A stretch of DNA of 53,547 bases from an uncultured Muribaculaceae bacterium (GTDB lineage: Bacteria > Bacteroidota > Bacteroidia > Bacteroidales > Muribaculaceae), in NCBI GenBank assembly GCA_910584905.1, contig CAJUCQ010000012.1, forward strand, positions 1 through 53,547. The letters are read 5' to 3'. Shown one piece after another: positions 42,045 through 51,201 of the stretch; the stretch's first letter is position 1; each line of letters opens with the position of its first letter. Made by a program: the position numbers and the translations under genes. The notes under the pieces were generated by a model. It made no database searches, was not told the origin of the DNA, and saw nothing but the letters and a program-made list of their open reading frames with translations.

Positions 42045-43640
42045 ATGGCCGATAATCAGACCTACCGCAACAACAGCCGCTTCGGCGGCGACAAAAATCG
42101 TCCGTCCCGCCAGCCTGCCGACGTCGCCGGGCGCCTCGTGCCGCGCGACACGGAAGTCGAAGGCGCCGTCCTCGGCGCGCTCATGCTTGAGAAGGACGCG
42201 TTCACTCAGGTCTGCGACATCATCAAGCCCGAGACCTTCTACGAGCCGGCCCACATGCGCATATACGAGGCTATCCAAAGCCTCGGCGCAATGCAGAAGC
42301 CCATCGACATACTCACCGTCATCGACAAGCTCAAGGCCAACGGCACATTCGACGAGGTCGGCGGCGCGCCGTATATCGCCCAGCTGACGTCGAACGTCGC
42401 ATCGGCGGCCCACGTCGAGTTCCACGCTCGCATCCTCGCCCAGAAGTATCTTGCACGCGAGCTCATCAGCTTTGCCGCCGAAGTCGAAAACCACGCCTTC
42501 GACGAGAGCAACGACGTCGACGACGTCCTTCAGGAGGCGGAGAGCAAAATTTTCGAGCTCTCGCAGCGGAATGTCAAGAAGGAAGTCACGCAAATCGACC
42601 CCGTCATCGACGAAGCCATAAAGCAGATTGAGTTCGCCGCAAACCGCGCATCGGGCCTTTCGGGACTTGAGACGGGCTTCACGGACCTCGATAAAATCAC
42701 GGCCGGATGGCAAAATTCCGACCTCGTGATTATCGCCGCCCGCCCGGCAATGGGCAAAACGGCGTTCGTGCTGTCGATGGCCAAGAACATGGCTGTCAAC
42801 TTCAACACTCCGCTCGCATTCTTCTCGCTTGAAATGAGCGAGATTCAGCTTGTCAACCGTCTCATTCAGAACGTCTGCGAAATCGACGGCTCGAAAATCA
42901 AGACCGGCGACCTCACGCCTCTGGAATGGAATCAGCTCTCAGCCCGCATATCGGCCCTGCGCGGGGCGCCGCTCTTTATCGACGACACGCCCTCGCTCTC
43001 GGTGCTCGAGCTCCGCACCAAGGCCCGCAGGCTCGTGCGCGAGCACGGCGTGAAGATAATCATCATCGACTATCTTCAGCTCATGAACGCCTCGGGCATG
43101 AAGTTCGGCTCGCGCGAGCAGGAAGTGTCGATGATCTCTCGTTCGCTCAAGCAGCTTGCCAAGGAGCTGAACATCCCTATCATCGCCCTTTCGCAGCTTA
43201 ACCGCTCGGTCGAGTCGCGCACCAACGACAACAAACGCCCCCAGCTTTCCGACCTCCGCGAATCGGGCGCCATCGAACAGGACGCCGATATGGTGTGCTT
43301 CATCCACCGCCCGGAATACTACCTCAAGTCCGGCGAAGACGCCGCCGGCAATGACATCCGCGGCAAGGCCGAGTTTATCATCGCCAAGCACCGTTCGGGC
43401 GCCGTCGGCGACGTCGACATGCGTTTCCAGGGCAAATATGCGCGCTTCGAAAACTGGACCTCCGACCTCGGCGGCGAAAGCGGATTTGCGCGTCAGGCCT
43501 CGAAATTCAACGACGACGGCGGCCTCCCGGGAGGCGACCCCCTCGCGGCGGCCGGCGACGTGGCGGCGATGGGACAGACCCCGGCGGGAACGGCCAACGA
43601 AAACTTCCTGAAATCCGGCGCCGAAGAAACGCCGTTCTGA
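42045..43640 (+). CDS. dnaB: Replicative DNA helicase DnaB
   Basis: Hexameric fork helicase. 531 residues. The N-terminal primase-interacting domain starts near residue 30 (PRDTEVEGAVLGALMLEKDAF). The RecA-like motor has Walker A ARPAMGKTAFVLSMA, Walker B IIIIDYLQLM, SREQEVSMISRSLKQLAKEL and the DLRESGAIEQDADMV arginine-finger region. The last 40 residues are Gly- and Ala-rich and probably disordered. No intein or insertion is present. Its promoter faces the thioredoxin-like gene. A transporter cluster begins 128 bp downstream. Confidence 0.98.
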   Translation: MADNQTYRNNSRFGGDKNRPSRQPADVAGRLVPRDTEVEGAVLGALMLEKDAFTQVCDIIKPETFYEPAHMRIYEAIQSLGAMQKPIDILTVIDKLKANGTFDEVGGAPYIAQLTSNVASAAHVEFHARILAQKYLARELISFAAEVENHAFDESNDVDDVLQEAESKIFELSQRNVKKEVTQIDPVIDEAIKQIEFAANRASGLSGLETGFTDLDKITAGWQNSDLVIIAARPAMGKTAFVLSMAKNMAVNFNTPLAFFSLEMSEIQLVNRLIQNVCEIDGSKIKTGDLTPLEWNQLSARISALRGAPLFIDDTPSLSVLELRTKARRLVREHGVKIIIIDYLQLMNASGMKFGSREQEVSMISRSLKQLAKELNIPIIALSQLNRSVESRTNDNKRPQLSDLRESGAIEQDADMVCFIHRPEYYLKSGEDAAGNDIRGKAEFIIAKHRSGAVGDVDMRFQGKYARFENWTSDLGGESGFARQASKFNDDGGLPGGDPLAAAGDVAAMGQTPAGTANENFLKSGAEETPF

Positions 43641-43715
43641 CAGCTCCGCCCCCACCCCCGGCATCAGCACACAAGAATAGGTGGCGGCGGAAGATGGAAA
43701 TTACAATAAAATGCG

Positions 43716-43723
43716 TAATTTTG
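43716..43723 (+). promoter_or_regulatory. -7 box (TAATTTTG) of the mlaE-holB-hemW cluster
   Basis: TAATTTTG followed by C. It lies inside the frame open from 43694, showing that the protein starts downstream, at 43769. The leader is about 40 nt. Confidence 0.65.
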
Positions 43724-43768
43724 CAGAATGAACCTGAAACAGGGACAAGAACCATAGCCTACAGCACA

Positions 43769-44518
43769 ATGTTATTAACCGATTCCATCGCCAACTTCGG
43801 GCGCTACTGCATGTTTCTGGGGCGCGTATTCGCGCTTTCTGACAAATGGAGCATCTCTCTCCGGCGCACCGTCAGCGAAATCTCCAAACTGGGCGTCGAC
43901 TCTATTCCGCTCGTCATCATCATCTCCGTATTCATGGGCGCGGTCTGCACCATCCAGATGCAGCTTAACGTGACCTCGCCGCTGATGCCGGCCTATTCGG
44001 TGGGCCTCGCCACGCGCGACATCGTCCTTCTCGAGTTTTCGAACTCAATCCTGTGTCTCATTCTTGCGGGCAAGGTGGGATCGAACATCGTGTCGGAAAT
44101 AGGCACGATGCGCGTCACCGAGCAAATCGACGCCCTTGACATCATGGGCATCAACTCCGCCAACTACCTTGTGATGCCCAAAATCGTGGGCTTCGTGCTG
44201 TTTATGCCGGTTCTCGACGTGATTTGCATGGGCACGTCGTTTGTCGGCGGCTACCTCGTGACGGTCGTCACGGACCTGATACCGACGTCGCGCTACATCT
44301 ACGGCATGCAGGCGATGTTTCAGGAGTGGTACGTATGGTACGGGCTGATTAAATCGACCGTCTTCGCCTTTATCATCGCTTCGGTAGCCTCGTTCTTCGG
44401 CTATTACGTCAAGGGGGGCGCACTTCAGGTGGGCAAGGCGAGCACTGACGGTGTTGTCGTCAGCAGCATCTTCATTCTACTATTCGACGTCATCCTGACC
44501 AAACTCCTGCTGCAATGA
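43769..44518 (+). CDS. mlaE: MlaE-family ABC transporter permease (lipid transport)
   Basis: 249 residues from MLLTDSIANFGRYCMFLG; 25 codons upstream in the open frame contain the -7 box and were dropped. Five to six membrane segments, with the family core LGVDSIPLVIIISVFMGAV, VLLEFSNSILCLILAGKVG, SNIVSEIGTMRVTEQIDAL and MGINSANYLVMPK. MlaE-type permeases form the inner-membrane part of lipid transporters that keep outer-membrane asymmetry. The stop overlaps the ATPase start (ATGA). No MCE (MlaD) gene follows here; it may be elsewhere. Confidence 0.94.
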   Translation: MLLTDSIANFGRYCMFLGRVFALSDKWSISLRRTVSEISKLGVDSIPLVIIISVFMGAVCTIQMQLNVTSPLMPAYSVGLATRDIVLLEFSNSILCLILAGKVGSNIVSEIGTMRVTEQIDALDIMGINSANYLVMPKIVGFVLFMPVLDVICMGTSFVGGYLVTVVTDLIPTSRYIYGMQAMFQEWYVWYGLIKSTVFAFIIASVASFFGYYVKGGALQVGKASTDGVVVSSIFILLFDVILTKLLLQ

Positions 44519-45303
44519 TTGAAGTACAAAATATCATCAAAAGCTTTGACGGTCGCACGGTGCTCCACGACGTCAGCGCGACGTTCGAGACGGGCAAAAC
44601 CAATCTTATCATCGGGCAAAGCGGCTCGGGCAAGACGGTGATGCTGAAATGCCTTGTGGGGCTTCTGCGGCCCGACTCGGGCAAGATACTCTTCGACGGG
44701 CGCAACACACTCGACTTCTCGACCGAGCAGATGAAGGCGCTGCGCAAAGAGATAGGCATGCTCTTTCAGGGGTCGGCACTCTTCGACTCGGAGACGGTGC
44801 TCGACAATGTGATGTTCCCGCTGGTGATGTTCACCGACATGAGCCGCAAGGAGATGCGCGACCGCGCCATGTTCTGCCTCGAACGCGTGAATCTCCGCGG
44901 GGCGGAGAACAAGTATCCGGCCGAAATCTCGGGCGGTATGCAGAAGCGCGTGGCCATTGCCCGCGCCATCGCGCTCAATCCCAAATATCTCTTCTGCGAC
45001 GAGCCCAACTCGGGACTCGACCCCAAGACTTCGATTCTGATTGACGAGCTTCTGAGCGACATCACGCACGAGTATAACATCACGACCGTCATCAACACCC
45101 ACGACATGAACTCGGTGCTCGGCATCGGCGAGAATATCATATTCATCAACAAAGGCCACCGCGAGTGGGTCGGCGACATGAGTCAGATTTACACGGCGTC
45201 GAACAAGGCGCTCAACGACTTCGTCTTCGCCACGCGGCTCTTCAGCGAGCTTCGCGAATATGTGGCCTCACACGCAACGGCCGTGCCGCCACGGAAGCAA
45301 TGA
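44515..45303 (+). CDS. mlaF: MlaF-type ABC transporter ATP-binding protein
   Basis: 262 residues. Walker A GQSGSGKT, Q-loop MLFQGSALFD, signature ISGGMQKRVAIARAIAL, Walker B LFCDEPNSGLD and switch His in INTHDMNSV. The GMQKR variant of the signature is typical of MlaF-type ATPases. It overlaps the permease gene by 4 bp and the holB gene by 4 bp, so all are translated from one mRNA. Acts with the permease upstream in lipid movement between membranes. Confidence 0.95.
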   Translation: MIEVQNIIKSFDGRTVLHDVSATFETGKTNLIIGQSGSGKTVMLKCLVGLLRPDSGKILFDGRNTLDFSTEQMKALRKEIGMLFQGSALFDSETVLDNVMFPLVMFTDMSRKEMRDRAMFCLERVNLRGAENKYPAEISGGMQKRVAIARAIALNPKYLFCDEPNSGLDPKTSILIDELLSDITHEYNITTVINTHDMNSVLGIGENIIFINKGHREWVGDMSQIYTASNKALNDFVFATRLFSELREYVASHATAVPPRKQ

Positions 45304-46427
45304 AATTCCGCGACATTCCGGGCCACGAAGATGTGAAGGCGCGGCTTCGCGGACTCGTCGACAGCCGCCACATCCCCCACGCCCTGCTGCTCGAAGGGCC
45401 GGAGGGGACGGGGAAATATGCTCTCGCAAGGGCATACGTGCAGTATCTCCACTGCGAACGGCGCACGCCCGACGGCGACAGCTGCGGCGAGTGCCCGTCG
45501 TGTGTGCAGCATGAGAGTTTCAACCATATCGACACGTTCTATTCCTTCCCCGTGGCCAAGCGCAGCGGCGGCAAGGCAACCGTTTCCGACGACTATCTCA
45601 AGGAGTTCGAGCAGTTTATGACGGAATATCCGTTCATGGACTTCGAACGCTGGACCGAGGCGCTGGACAACCCGTCGGCACAACCTCAGATATTCGTCGA
45701 CGAAGGCGCCGAGCTGATGCGCAAGCTCAACTTCAAGGCGCGAAGCACCGACTACAAGGCCGTGCTTCTCTGGCTTCCCGAGCGACTGAAAACCGAGACC
45801 GCCAACAAGCTTCTGAAGCTTATCGAAGAACCGCATGCCGACACGATTTTTGTGCTTACGAGCGACAAGCCCACTGAAATCCTTCCCACCATCTATTCGC
45901 GGACACAGCGTATCGGCGTGCGCCGCTACCCGGACTCAGAAGTCGAGGCCTTCCTCACCGCCCGCGGCATAGACCGGCCGACGGCCGTCGAGCATGCCCG
46001 TCTTGCCGAGGGGAACCTCAACGCGGCCCTGCGGCTGTGCGCCTCCGTCGGCGACAAGACTCCGATGCTCGACCTCTTCGCCGACCTCATGCGCAAGGGC
46101 TTCAAGCGCGACCTTCCGGGGCTGCGCAAATGGGCCTCGGACATGGCCTCCAAGGGGCGCGAGCCGCAGTTGCAGTTTGTCGACTACTGTTCGCGTCTTT
46201 TCCGCGAGAATCTGATGTTCCACACCGGAGCGGGCGAAGCCCTCACCACGCTTACGCCCGCGGAGGCAGGGTTCAGCTCGCGGTTTCACCCGTTTGTCAA
46301 CGAGCGCAACGTCATCGGGCTGACCGACGCCATGACCGACGCGCGGCGGGACATCGCCGCCAACGGCAACGCCAAAATCATATTCTTCGACCTTGCCATC
46401 AAGGTCGTGATGCTCATCCGAAAGTGA
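45300..46427 (+). CDS. holB: DNA polymerase III subunit delta-prime
   Basis: Clamp-loader subunit. 375 residues from MKFRDIPGHEDVKARLRG at 45300 (ATGA overlap with mlaF); the frame open from 45165 runs through the ATPase gene and is not used. Walker-A-like GPEGTGKY is at 33-40. A four-Cys zinc module is C52, C62, C65 and C68 (SCGECPSC). Sensor region LLKLIEEPHADTIFVLTS follows, then IYSRTQRI in place of the SRC motif. A C-terminal collar domain follows. It is followed by an AddB-type nuclease starting at an overlapping GTG. Confidence 0.93.
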   Translation: MKFRDIPGHEDVKARLRGLVDSRHIPHALLLEGPEGTGKYALARAYVQYLHCERRTPDGDSCGECPSCVQHESFNHIDTFYSFPVAKRSGGKATVSDDYLKEFEQFMTEYPFMDFERWTEALDNPSAQPQIFVDEGAELMRKLNFKARSTDYKAVLLWLPERLKTETANKLLKLIEEPHADTIFVLTSDKPTEILPTIYSRTQRIGVRRYPDSEVEAFLTARGIDRPTAVEHARLAEGNLNAALRLCASVGDKTPMLDLFADLMRKGFKRDLPGLRKWASDMASKGREPQLQFVDYCSRLFRENLMFHTGAGEALTTLTPAEAGFSSRFHPFVNERNVIGLTDAMTDARRDIAANGNAKIIFFDLAIKVVMLIRK

Positions 46428-49400
46428 ATACCCGTTTTTTACGTCAGATAGCGGACTATTACGGGTCAAAAGCCCCGTCGAGTCTCGCAGGCTATACGTT
46501 TGTGACGCCCAACAAGCGCTCGGCGATGTTTCTCAAGCGCTACATCCGCGATGCCATCCCTCCCGGCAGCGGAGCGGTCATCCTTCCGCGCTTCATCACC
46601 TTCAGCCGCATGCTCACGCACTTCGCCGAATTCGGCGAGGGACGCCGCAACGAGCTTTTGTTCACGCTCTACGAAGCCCTGCGTCGGGTCTACGCCGAAA
46701 ACGGGCGCGGGGAGCATCCGGGCGAATTCGATTCGTTTATCTTCTGGGGCGACATGATGCTCAATGATTTCAACGAAATCGACACGTCGCTTGCCGACGC
46801 TTCGGCCATATTCAAGAATATCCGCGACATCAAGGAAATCCAAAGCGATTTCCTCGATGAGGAGCAGAAGGAGATAGTGAGGCGTCTATGGGGCGAGAGC
46901 CGCCTGACGCGCCGCGCCGGCGACGTGAGAGACGGGGAATCGGAGTTTTGGCTTCATATCGGCCGGCAGACTGCGGCCGAGGGCGGCGGCGAGAGCCTGT
47001 CGGCAGGGTTCAAGACCCTTTGGGACCTTCAGGGACGTATCTACGAGACTTTCCACAAGCTGTTGCGGGAAAAGCAATGCGGCACAGCCGGGACTACCGC
47101 CCGCTCGGCATGGAAGAAAATCAAAGAGATGGACCGTAGCGAGCTCCCCTACCCGACGCACTATGTCTTCGCGGGCTTCGGCGAGCCCTCGACGGTGGAG
47201 ACCGTGGTGATGAAGCGACTCCACGCCCTCGGGCTTGCGACGTTCTTCTGGGACGTCGACGAGACCGCGGCCTTGCTCGGCGAGAAAGGTCCGCGCAACA
47301 ATTCCATCTCGCGCATCCTCTCGCTCGCCAAAGAGCTGAAAGCGCCGGACGATTTCACTCCCGCACCCCTGCGCAATGACAAGCCGGAAATCGAAGTCAT
47401 CGCCTCGCCCTCGAAAATAGCGCAGGCCAAGGCCGTCAACCAACTGCTCAGGGAGTGGATCAAAGAGGGCGTCATCGACAGTTCCGACCCTGTCAACACG
47501 GCTATCGTCCTCCCTGACGAGAGTCTGCTCATGCCCGTGCTCTTCTCCATCCCCGAGGAAATCGAGGCTGTAAACATCACGATGGGCGTGGCCTACTCTA
47601 CGACCACCTTCGCCGGGTTGCTGAAAAGCATCATCTCGATGCAGCGCCGAGCCGGCCGAATCCACGGCGAAGAATGCTTCTTCCACGAGGACGTGACGGC
47701 TATTCTGAGCCACCCTCATTTGCGCCTGATATTCGGGAGCAAGGTCGATGCCATCCTCAAAGCCATCCGCGACGGGCATATCTACAATATCAGCCCGCGG
47801 ACCATTGCCGAGACCGACGCCGAACTTGCCGAAACGGTGTTTCGCCCGGTCAAAGGCAGCGATGCCGCCGGTGTGGCCGCCTACTTGACGACGCTTATCG
47901 ACCGTCTCGCCGCCGGGCTCGGCGCGGGCGAAGACAAGCCCGACATGCTTGAGACAAAACTCCTCGGCCACTTCCGCCGCGAGGTTGCCGAAATCATGGA
48001 GCTTGTGAAGGAGACGCAAGTGGAGATGAACGGCCATTCGTTTTTCATGCTTCTTGAGCGGATGTTCTCGACGGCACAAATAGGCGTGAACGGCAAGCCG
48101 CTTCAGGGCCTCCAGATTATGGGCGTGCTTGAGACTCGCGCACTTGATTTCGACAACGTAATCATACTGTCGATGAACGAAGGGACTTTCCCCCGCAAGC
48201 AGTATGTGAAGACGATGATTCCGAATGTGCTCCGCATCGGCCACGGGCTTCCGGAACTTAATGCGCGCGAGGGCGTCTACGCCTACTGCTTTTTCCGCCT
48301 TCTGGGCCGCGCTCGCCGTGTGAAGCTTCTCTACGACTCGCGCACGGGCGTCAACGGCGCCGGCGAAGAGAGCCGCTATATCTCCCAGCTCCGCTATCTT
48401 CTCCCAGGCCTCGGGCTACGCCACACGACGCTCGAACTTCCGGCGTCGCTCACGCGCGGGCGCGTCATCACCGTGGCCAAGACGCCCGAGGTCATGGGCC
48501 GTCTCGACCGCTTCCGCGACGGTCGCGGCACCCGCTATCTCTCCGCCTCGGCTCTCAAGACGTTCAAACGCTGCCCGCTGCAGTTTTATCTCGCCAACGT
48601 CAACGGCCTGAGGTCAGACGACGAGATGGTGAACTACATGACCGCCGCCGAGTACGGCTCGATATTCCACCGCGTGTGCGAAAGCCTTTTCAAGCCCTAT
48701 GAGGGGCGTGAGGTCGACGCCACGGTGCTCCGCGGCTGGACCTCGGAGGCCGAAGCGACAATCAGGCCGCTCGTCGACAGTGCGATTTTCGAAATCCGCC
48801 ACCCCAAACGCTTCCGCGACGGCCACGCGGCACCTCCGCAGACGCGCGAGGAGCAGACGATGGCCGACGCCGTGTTCAGTCTCATAGTAAAGCTTCTCGG
48901 CGAAGAGAGCGAAAAATTCGCCGGCGGAGGCAGAAGTTTCCGATATATAAAGGGCGAACAAGAAGTGAAGGGCACGTGGCACGTCAGCCCCGACACGAGC
49001 ATCAATTTCAAGATGTATATCGACCGCGTGGACTCACCCTCCGCCGGGACTCTCCGCTTCATCGACTACAAGACCGGGTCGGACGCCACGGAGGTGTGCG
49101 TCGAACGCCTGTGCGACCCTACGTACGCCACGAACAGCGACGCCGTGTTCCAGCTACTGACTTACTGCGAGGCTTACGCCGATATGGAGCACTTCGACGG
49201 CGCCATCCAGCCGCTCATATACAGCATCCGCAACGCCTATGCGGGGACGGCCCTCGACCCCATAAAGCACGGCGCTCCGCGAAGCGCGAAGGCTCCCCTG
49301 CTCGACTACCGCGACGTGTCGGCAATCTTCCGTCCTCAACTCGAAGGGCTTATCGCCGACATTTTCGACCCCGAGAAGCCATTCGCACAATGCGAGGACC

Positions 49401-49462
49401 CGGCCGACTGCACCTACTGCCCTTTCACGGCGCTGTGCGGACGCTCACCTAAAAAATATTAG
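46424..49462 (+). CDS. AddB-type PD-(D/E)XK nuclease with iron-sulfur cysteines
   Basis: 1012 residues from GTG 46424, which overlaps the holB TGA; earlier ATGs lie inside holB. The N-terminal part is a helicase-like fold without Walker A (FVTPNKRSAMFLKRY), as in AddB. UvrD-like remnants include VLETRALDFDNVIILSMNEG. The C-terminal nuclease domain begins at LSASALKTFKRCPLQFYL and has Asp867, Asp881 and Lys883 (FIDYKTG). Cys717 and C996-x2-C999-x5-C1005 match the four-Cys [4Fe-4S] arrangement of AddB. It should resect DNA ends for recombination with an AddA helicase, which is not in the window. It sits between holB and hemW. Confidence 0.9.
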   Translation: MNTRFLRQIADYYGSKAPSSLAGYTFVTPNKRSAMFLKRYIRDAIPPGSGAVILPRFITFSRMLTHFAEFGEGRRNELLFTLYEALRRVYAENGRGEHPGEFDSFIFWGDMMLNDFNEIDTSLADASAIFKNIRDIKEIQSDFLDEEQKEIVRRLWGESRLTRRAGDVRDGESEFWLHIGRQTAAEGGGESLSAGFKTLWDLQGRIYETFHKLLREKQCGTAGTTARSAWKKIKEMDRSELPYPTHYVFAGFGEPSTVETVVMKRLHALGLATFFWDVDETAALLGEKGPRNNSISRILSLAKELKAPDDFTPAPLRNDKPEIEVIASPSKIAQAKAVNQLLREWIKEGVIDSSDPVNTAIVLPDESLLMPVLFSIPEEIEAVNITMGVAYSTTTFAGLLKSIISMQRRAGRIHGEECFFHEDVTAILSHPHLRLIFGSKVDAILKAIRDGHIYNISPRTIAETDAELAETVFRPVKGSDAAGVAAYLTTLIDRLAAGLGAGEDKPDMLETKLLGHFRREVAEIMELVKETQVEMNGHSFFMLLERMFSTAQIGVNGKPLQGLQIMGVLETRALDFDNVIILSMNEGTFPRKQYVKTMIPNVLRIGHGLPELNAREGVYAYCFFRLLGRARRVKLLYDSRTGVNGAGEESRYISQLRYLLPGLGLRHTTLELPASLTRGRVITVAKTPEVMGRLDRFRDGRGTRYLSASALKTFKRCPLQFYLANVNGLRSDDEMVNYMTAAEYGSIFHRVCESLFKPYEGREVDATVLRGWTSEAEATIRPLVDSAIFEIRHPKRFRDGHAAPPQTREEQTMADAVFSLIVKLLGEESEKFAGGGRSFRYIKGEQEVKGTWHVSPDTSINFKMYIDRVDSPSAGTLRFIDYKTGSDATEVCVERLCDPTYATNSDAVFQLLTYCEAYADMEHFDGAIQPLIYSIRNAYAGTALDPIKHGAPRSAKAPLLDYRDVSAIFRPQLEGLIADIFDPEKPFAQCEDPADCTYCPFTALCGRSPKKY

Positions 49463-49474
49463 AGCCGCCGCGCT

Positions 49475-50572
49475 ATGATTTACGTCCATATACCGTTCTG
49501 CCACAGCAAGTGTGCGTACTGCGACTTCTATTCCACGCCCGACTCTCGGCGGATGGAAGATGTGTGCGAGCGCATACTGCTCGAATATTCGCTCCGCAAA
49601 GACGAGCTCGGGCCTGCGGCCCGCACGCGCACGCTCTACTTCGGGGGAGGCACGCCGTCGATTCTGCCGCCGCACCTTCTGACGCGCCTCGCCCGCGGAT
49701 TATACCGCCCGGACGAGACGGAGGAATTTACAATCGAGGTCAACCCCGAGGACGTAAGCCCCGAAGCCGTGGCGCACTGGCGCGGCGAGGGGGTGAACCG
49801 CGTAAGCATGGGAATCCAAAGTTTTGTCGACAGTGAACTTCAGGCCGTCGGTCGCCGCCACAGCGGGGCTGATGCCCTGCGGGCAATCCGGCTTCTGCGC
49901 CAAGGGGGCATCACAAACCTCAGCTGCGACCTTATCTACGGACTGCCGGGGCAGACGCGCGAGTCGTGGCGCTATTCGCTCGAACGCCTTCTCGGCGAAC
50001 GCCCGGCCCACATCTCGGCCTATTGCCTGAGCTACGAGCCGGGGACCCTGCTGACGCGCCGCCTCGAACAGGGGCGCATCCGGGCCACGGACGACGAGAC
50101 CATCGGGGACATGTACGCCTATCTCTGCCAAAGCCTCCGCGCCGAGGGATACGAGCACTATGAAATCTCGAACTTCGCCCTTCCGGGACTGCGTTCCAAG
50201 CACAATTCGTCCTACTGGACGGGTACGCCCTATCTCGGACTGGGTCCGGGGGCTCACTCGCTCGACTTCCGCGGCGTAAGGCGCTATAATCCGCCGGACA
50301 TACGCCGCTACACCGCCGCCGAGGGCTTCCCCGTGGCGACGGTTGACGAGGAGGACGACACCGACCGCCTGAACGACCTCCTCATCACGGCGCTACGCAC
50401 CGCCGAAGGGCTTGACCTCTCGCGTCTCACGTCGGACCAAGCTGAAAAGCTTATGGCAAAAGCCTCGCCCTTCATGAGAGGCGGGATGCTCGACGGCGAC
50501 GGCGGACGTGTCAGGATTACGGAGGAGGCATGGCTCACAAGCGACGGCATCCTGCGCGAGCTTCTTTTCTGA
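49475..50572 (+). CDS. hemW: Radical SAM heme chaperone HemW
   Basis: 365 residues. The radical SAM cluster cysteines are C9, C13 and C16 (HIPFCHSKCAYCDFYS), with the fourth residue of the family (Phe) after the last Cys. Further motifs are FGGGTPS, TIEVNPEDVS, GIQSF, DLIYGLPGQT, SAYCLSYEPGT, EISNFALPG and SYWTGTPYLGLGPGAHSL, all of HemW rather than HemN. HemW binds heme and delivers it to respiratory enzymes. The start is 12 bp after the nuclease gene. It ends the cluster begun by mlaE. Confidence 0.95.
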   Translation: MIYVHIPFCHSKCAYCDFYSTPDSRRMEDVCERILLEYSLRKDELGPAARTRTLYFGGGTPSILPPHLLTRLARGLYRPDETEEFTIEVNPEDVSPEAVAHWRGEGVNRVSMGIQSFVDSELQAVGRRHSGADALRAIRLLRQGGITNLSCDLIYGLPGQTRESWRYSLERLLGERPAHISAYCLSYEPGTLLTRRLEQGRIRATDDETIGDMYAYLCQSLRAEGYEHYEISNFALPGLRSKHNSSYWTGTPYLGLGPGAHSLDFRGVRRYNPPDIRRYTAAEGFPVATVDEEDDTDRLNDLLITALRTAEGLDLSRLTSDQAEKLMAKASPFMRGGMLDGDGGRVRITEEAWLTSDGILRELLF

Positions 50573-50578
50573 GCGGAA

Positions 50579-50609
50579 TTTGTGGCGAACGATTTTTTTG
50601 ATAACTTTG
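50579..50609 (+). promoter_or_regulatory. Promoter of the FHA-MATE pair (TTTG, 19 bp, TAACTTTG)
   Basis: TTTG at 50579-50582 and TAACTTTG at 50602-50609, 19 bp apart, match the consensus fully. The leader to 50659 would be about 43 nt. Confidence 0.8.
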
Positions 50610-50658
50610 CCGGGACCATCACTCGCCTTTTGTCAGGTCTGTTTTTGAACACTCAAAC

Positions 50659-51201
50659 ATGAATTTATTCGACAAGATAGCCGATGCGCTCAAAAGGCGC
50701 GAAGACCTCGACCTCCGTATGGCCGAGCAGGAAAAAGAGCGCTTCTTCGACAAACTCTGCGGGAGGCTCGCCACCCCTGAGCCGACACCTGAGACAAGGC
50801 AGGCGGCAACTTGCCGCCTGCGGCTGAGCCTCGCGGCCGGCACCGGAAGCTGCGAGCACGACGAATACATCCTTGACCCGGCTGTATCGGCTGACTACAC
50901 CGTCGGGCGCGGCGTGCCGACAGGGTCGACGGAGGACACAAGGCGCATCTTCATTCTCGACAATGAGAGCGATCCTTCGCTCGCCAAACGGAACGGCAGC
51001 GTTAGCCGCGTTCACGCGCAGATTTTTTTTGACAAGACGGAGTGGCTTCTCGTGCGCACCCCCGGGGCCGGCATAACGAGCTATTCGGTAAGCGAAGATG
51101 AAGGCAGCCATCGACTCTTGGCCGAGGGCGACGGGCTGACTCTCCGTCCGGGAATGCGAATCTTTCTCGGGAAGGAAAAAGTGTGTCTGACCATCCGCTA
51201 A
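50659..51201 (+). CDS. FHA domain protein
   Basis: 180 residues. A charged helical N-terminus (1-45) is followed by an FHA domain (about 70-180): DYTVGRGVPTGS, then NGSVSRVHAQIFF with the Ser-Arg-x-x-His phosphothreonine-binding signature, and a final strand FLGKEKVCLTIR. FHA domains bind phosphothreonine peptides, so a Thr kinase partner would be expected; none is encoded here. It has its own promoter, and its last 19 bp overlap the start of the MATE transporter gene. Confidence 0.88.
   Translation: MNLFDKIADALKRREDLDLRMAEQEKERFFDKLCGRLATPEPTPETRQAATCRLRLSLAAGTGSCEHDEYILDPAVSADYTVGRGVPTGSTEDTRRIFILDNESDPSLAKRNGSVSRVHAQIFFDKTEWLLVRTPGAGITSYSVSEDEGSHRLLAEGDGLTLRPGMRIFLGKEKVCLTIR

Noticed and set aside
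45165..45299. 45-codon extension of holB
   Set aside because: It lies within the MlaF-type gene in another frame; the ATGA overlap at 45300 is the true start.
46037..46423. 129-codon extension of the AddB-type nuclease
   Set aside because: It lies within holB in another frame; the overlapping GTG at 46424 gives the natural N-terminus.
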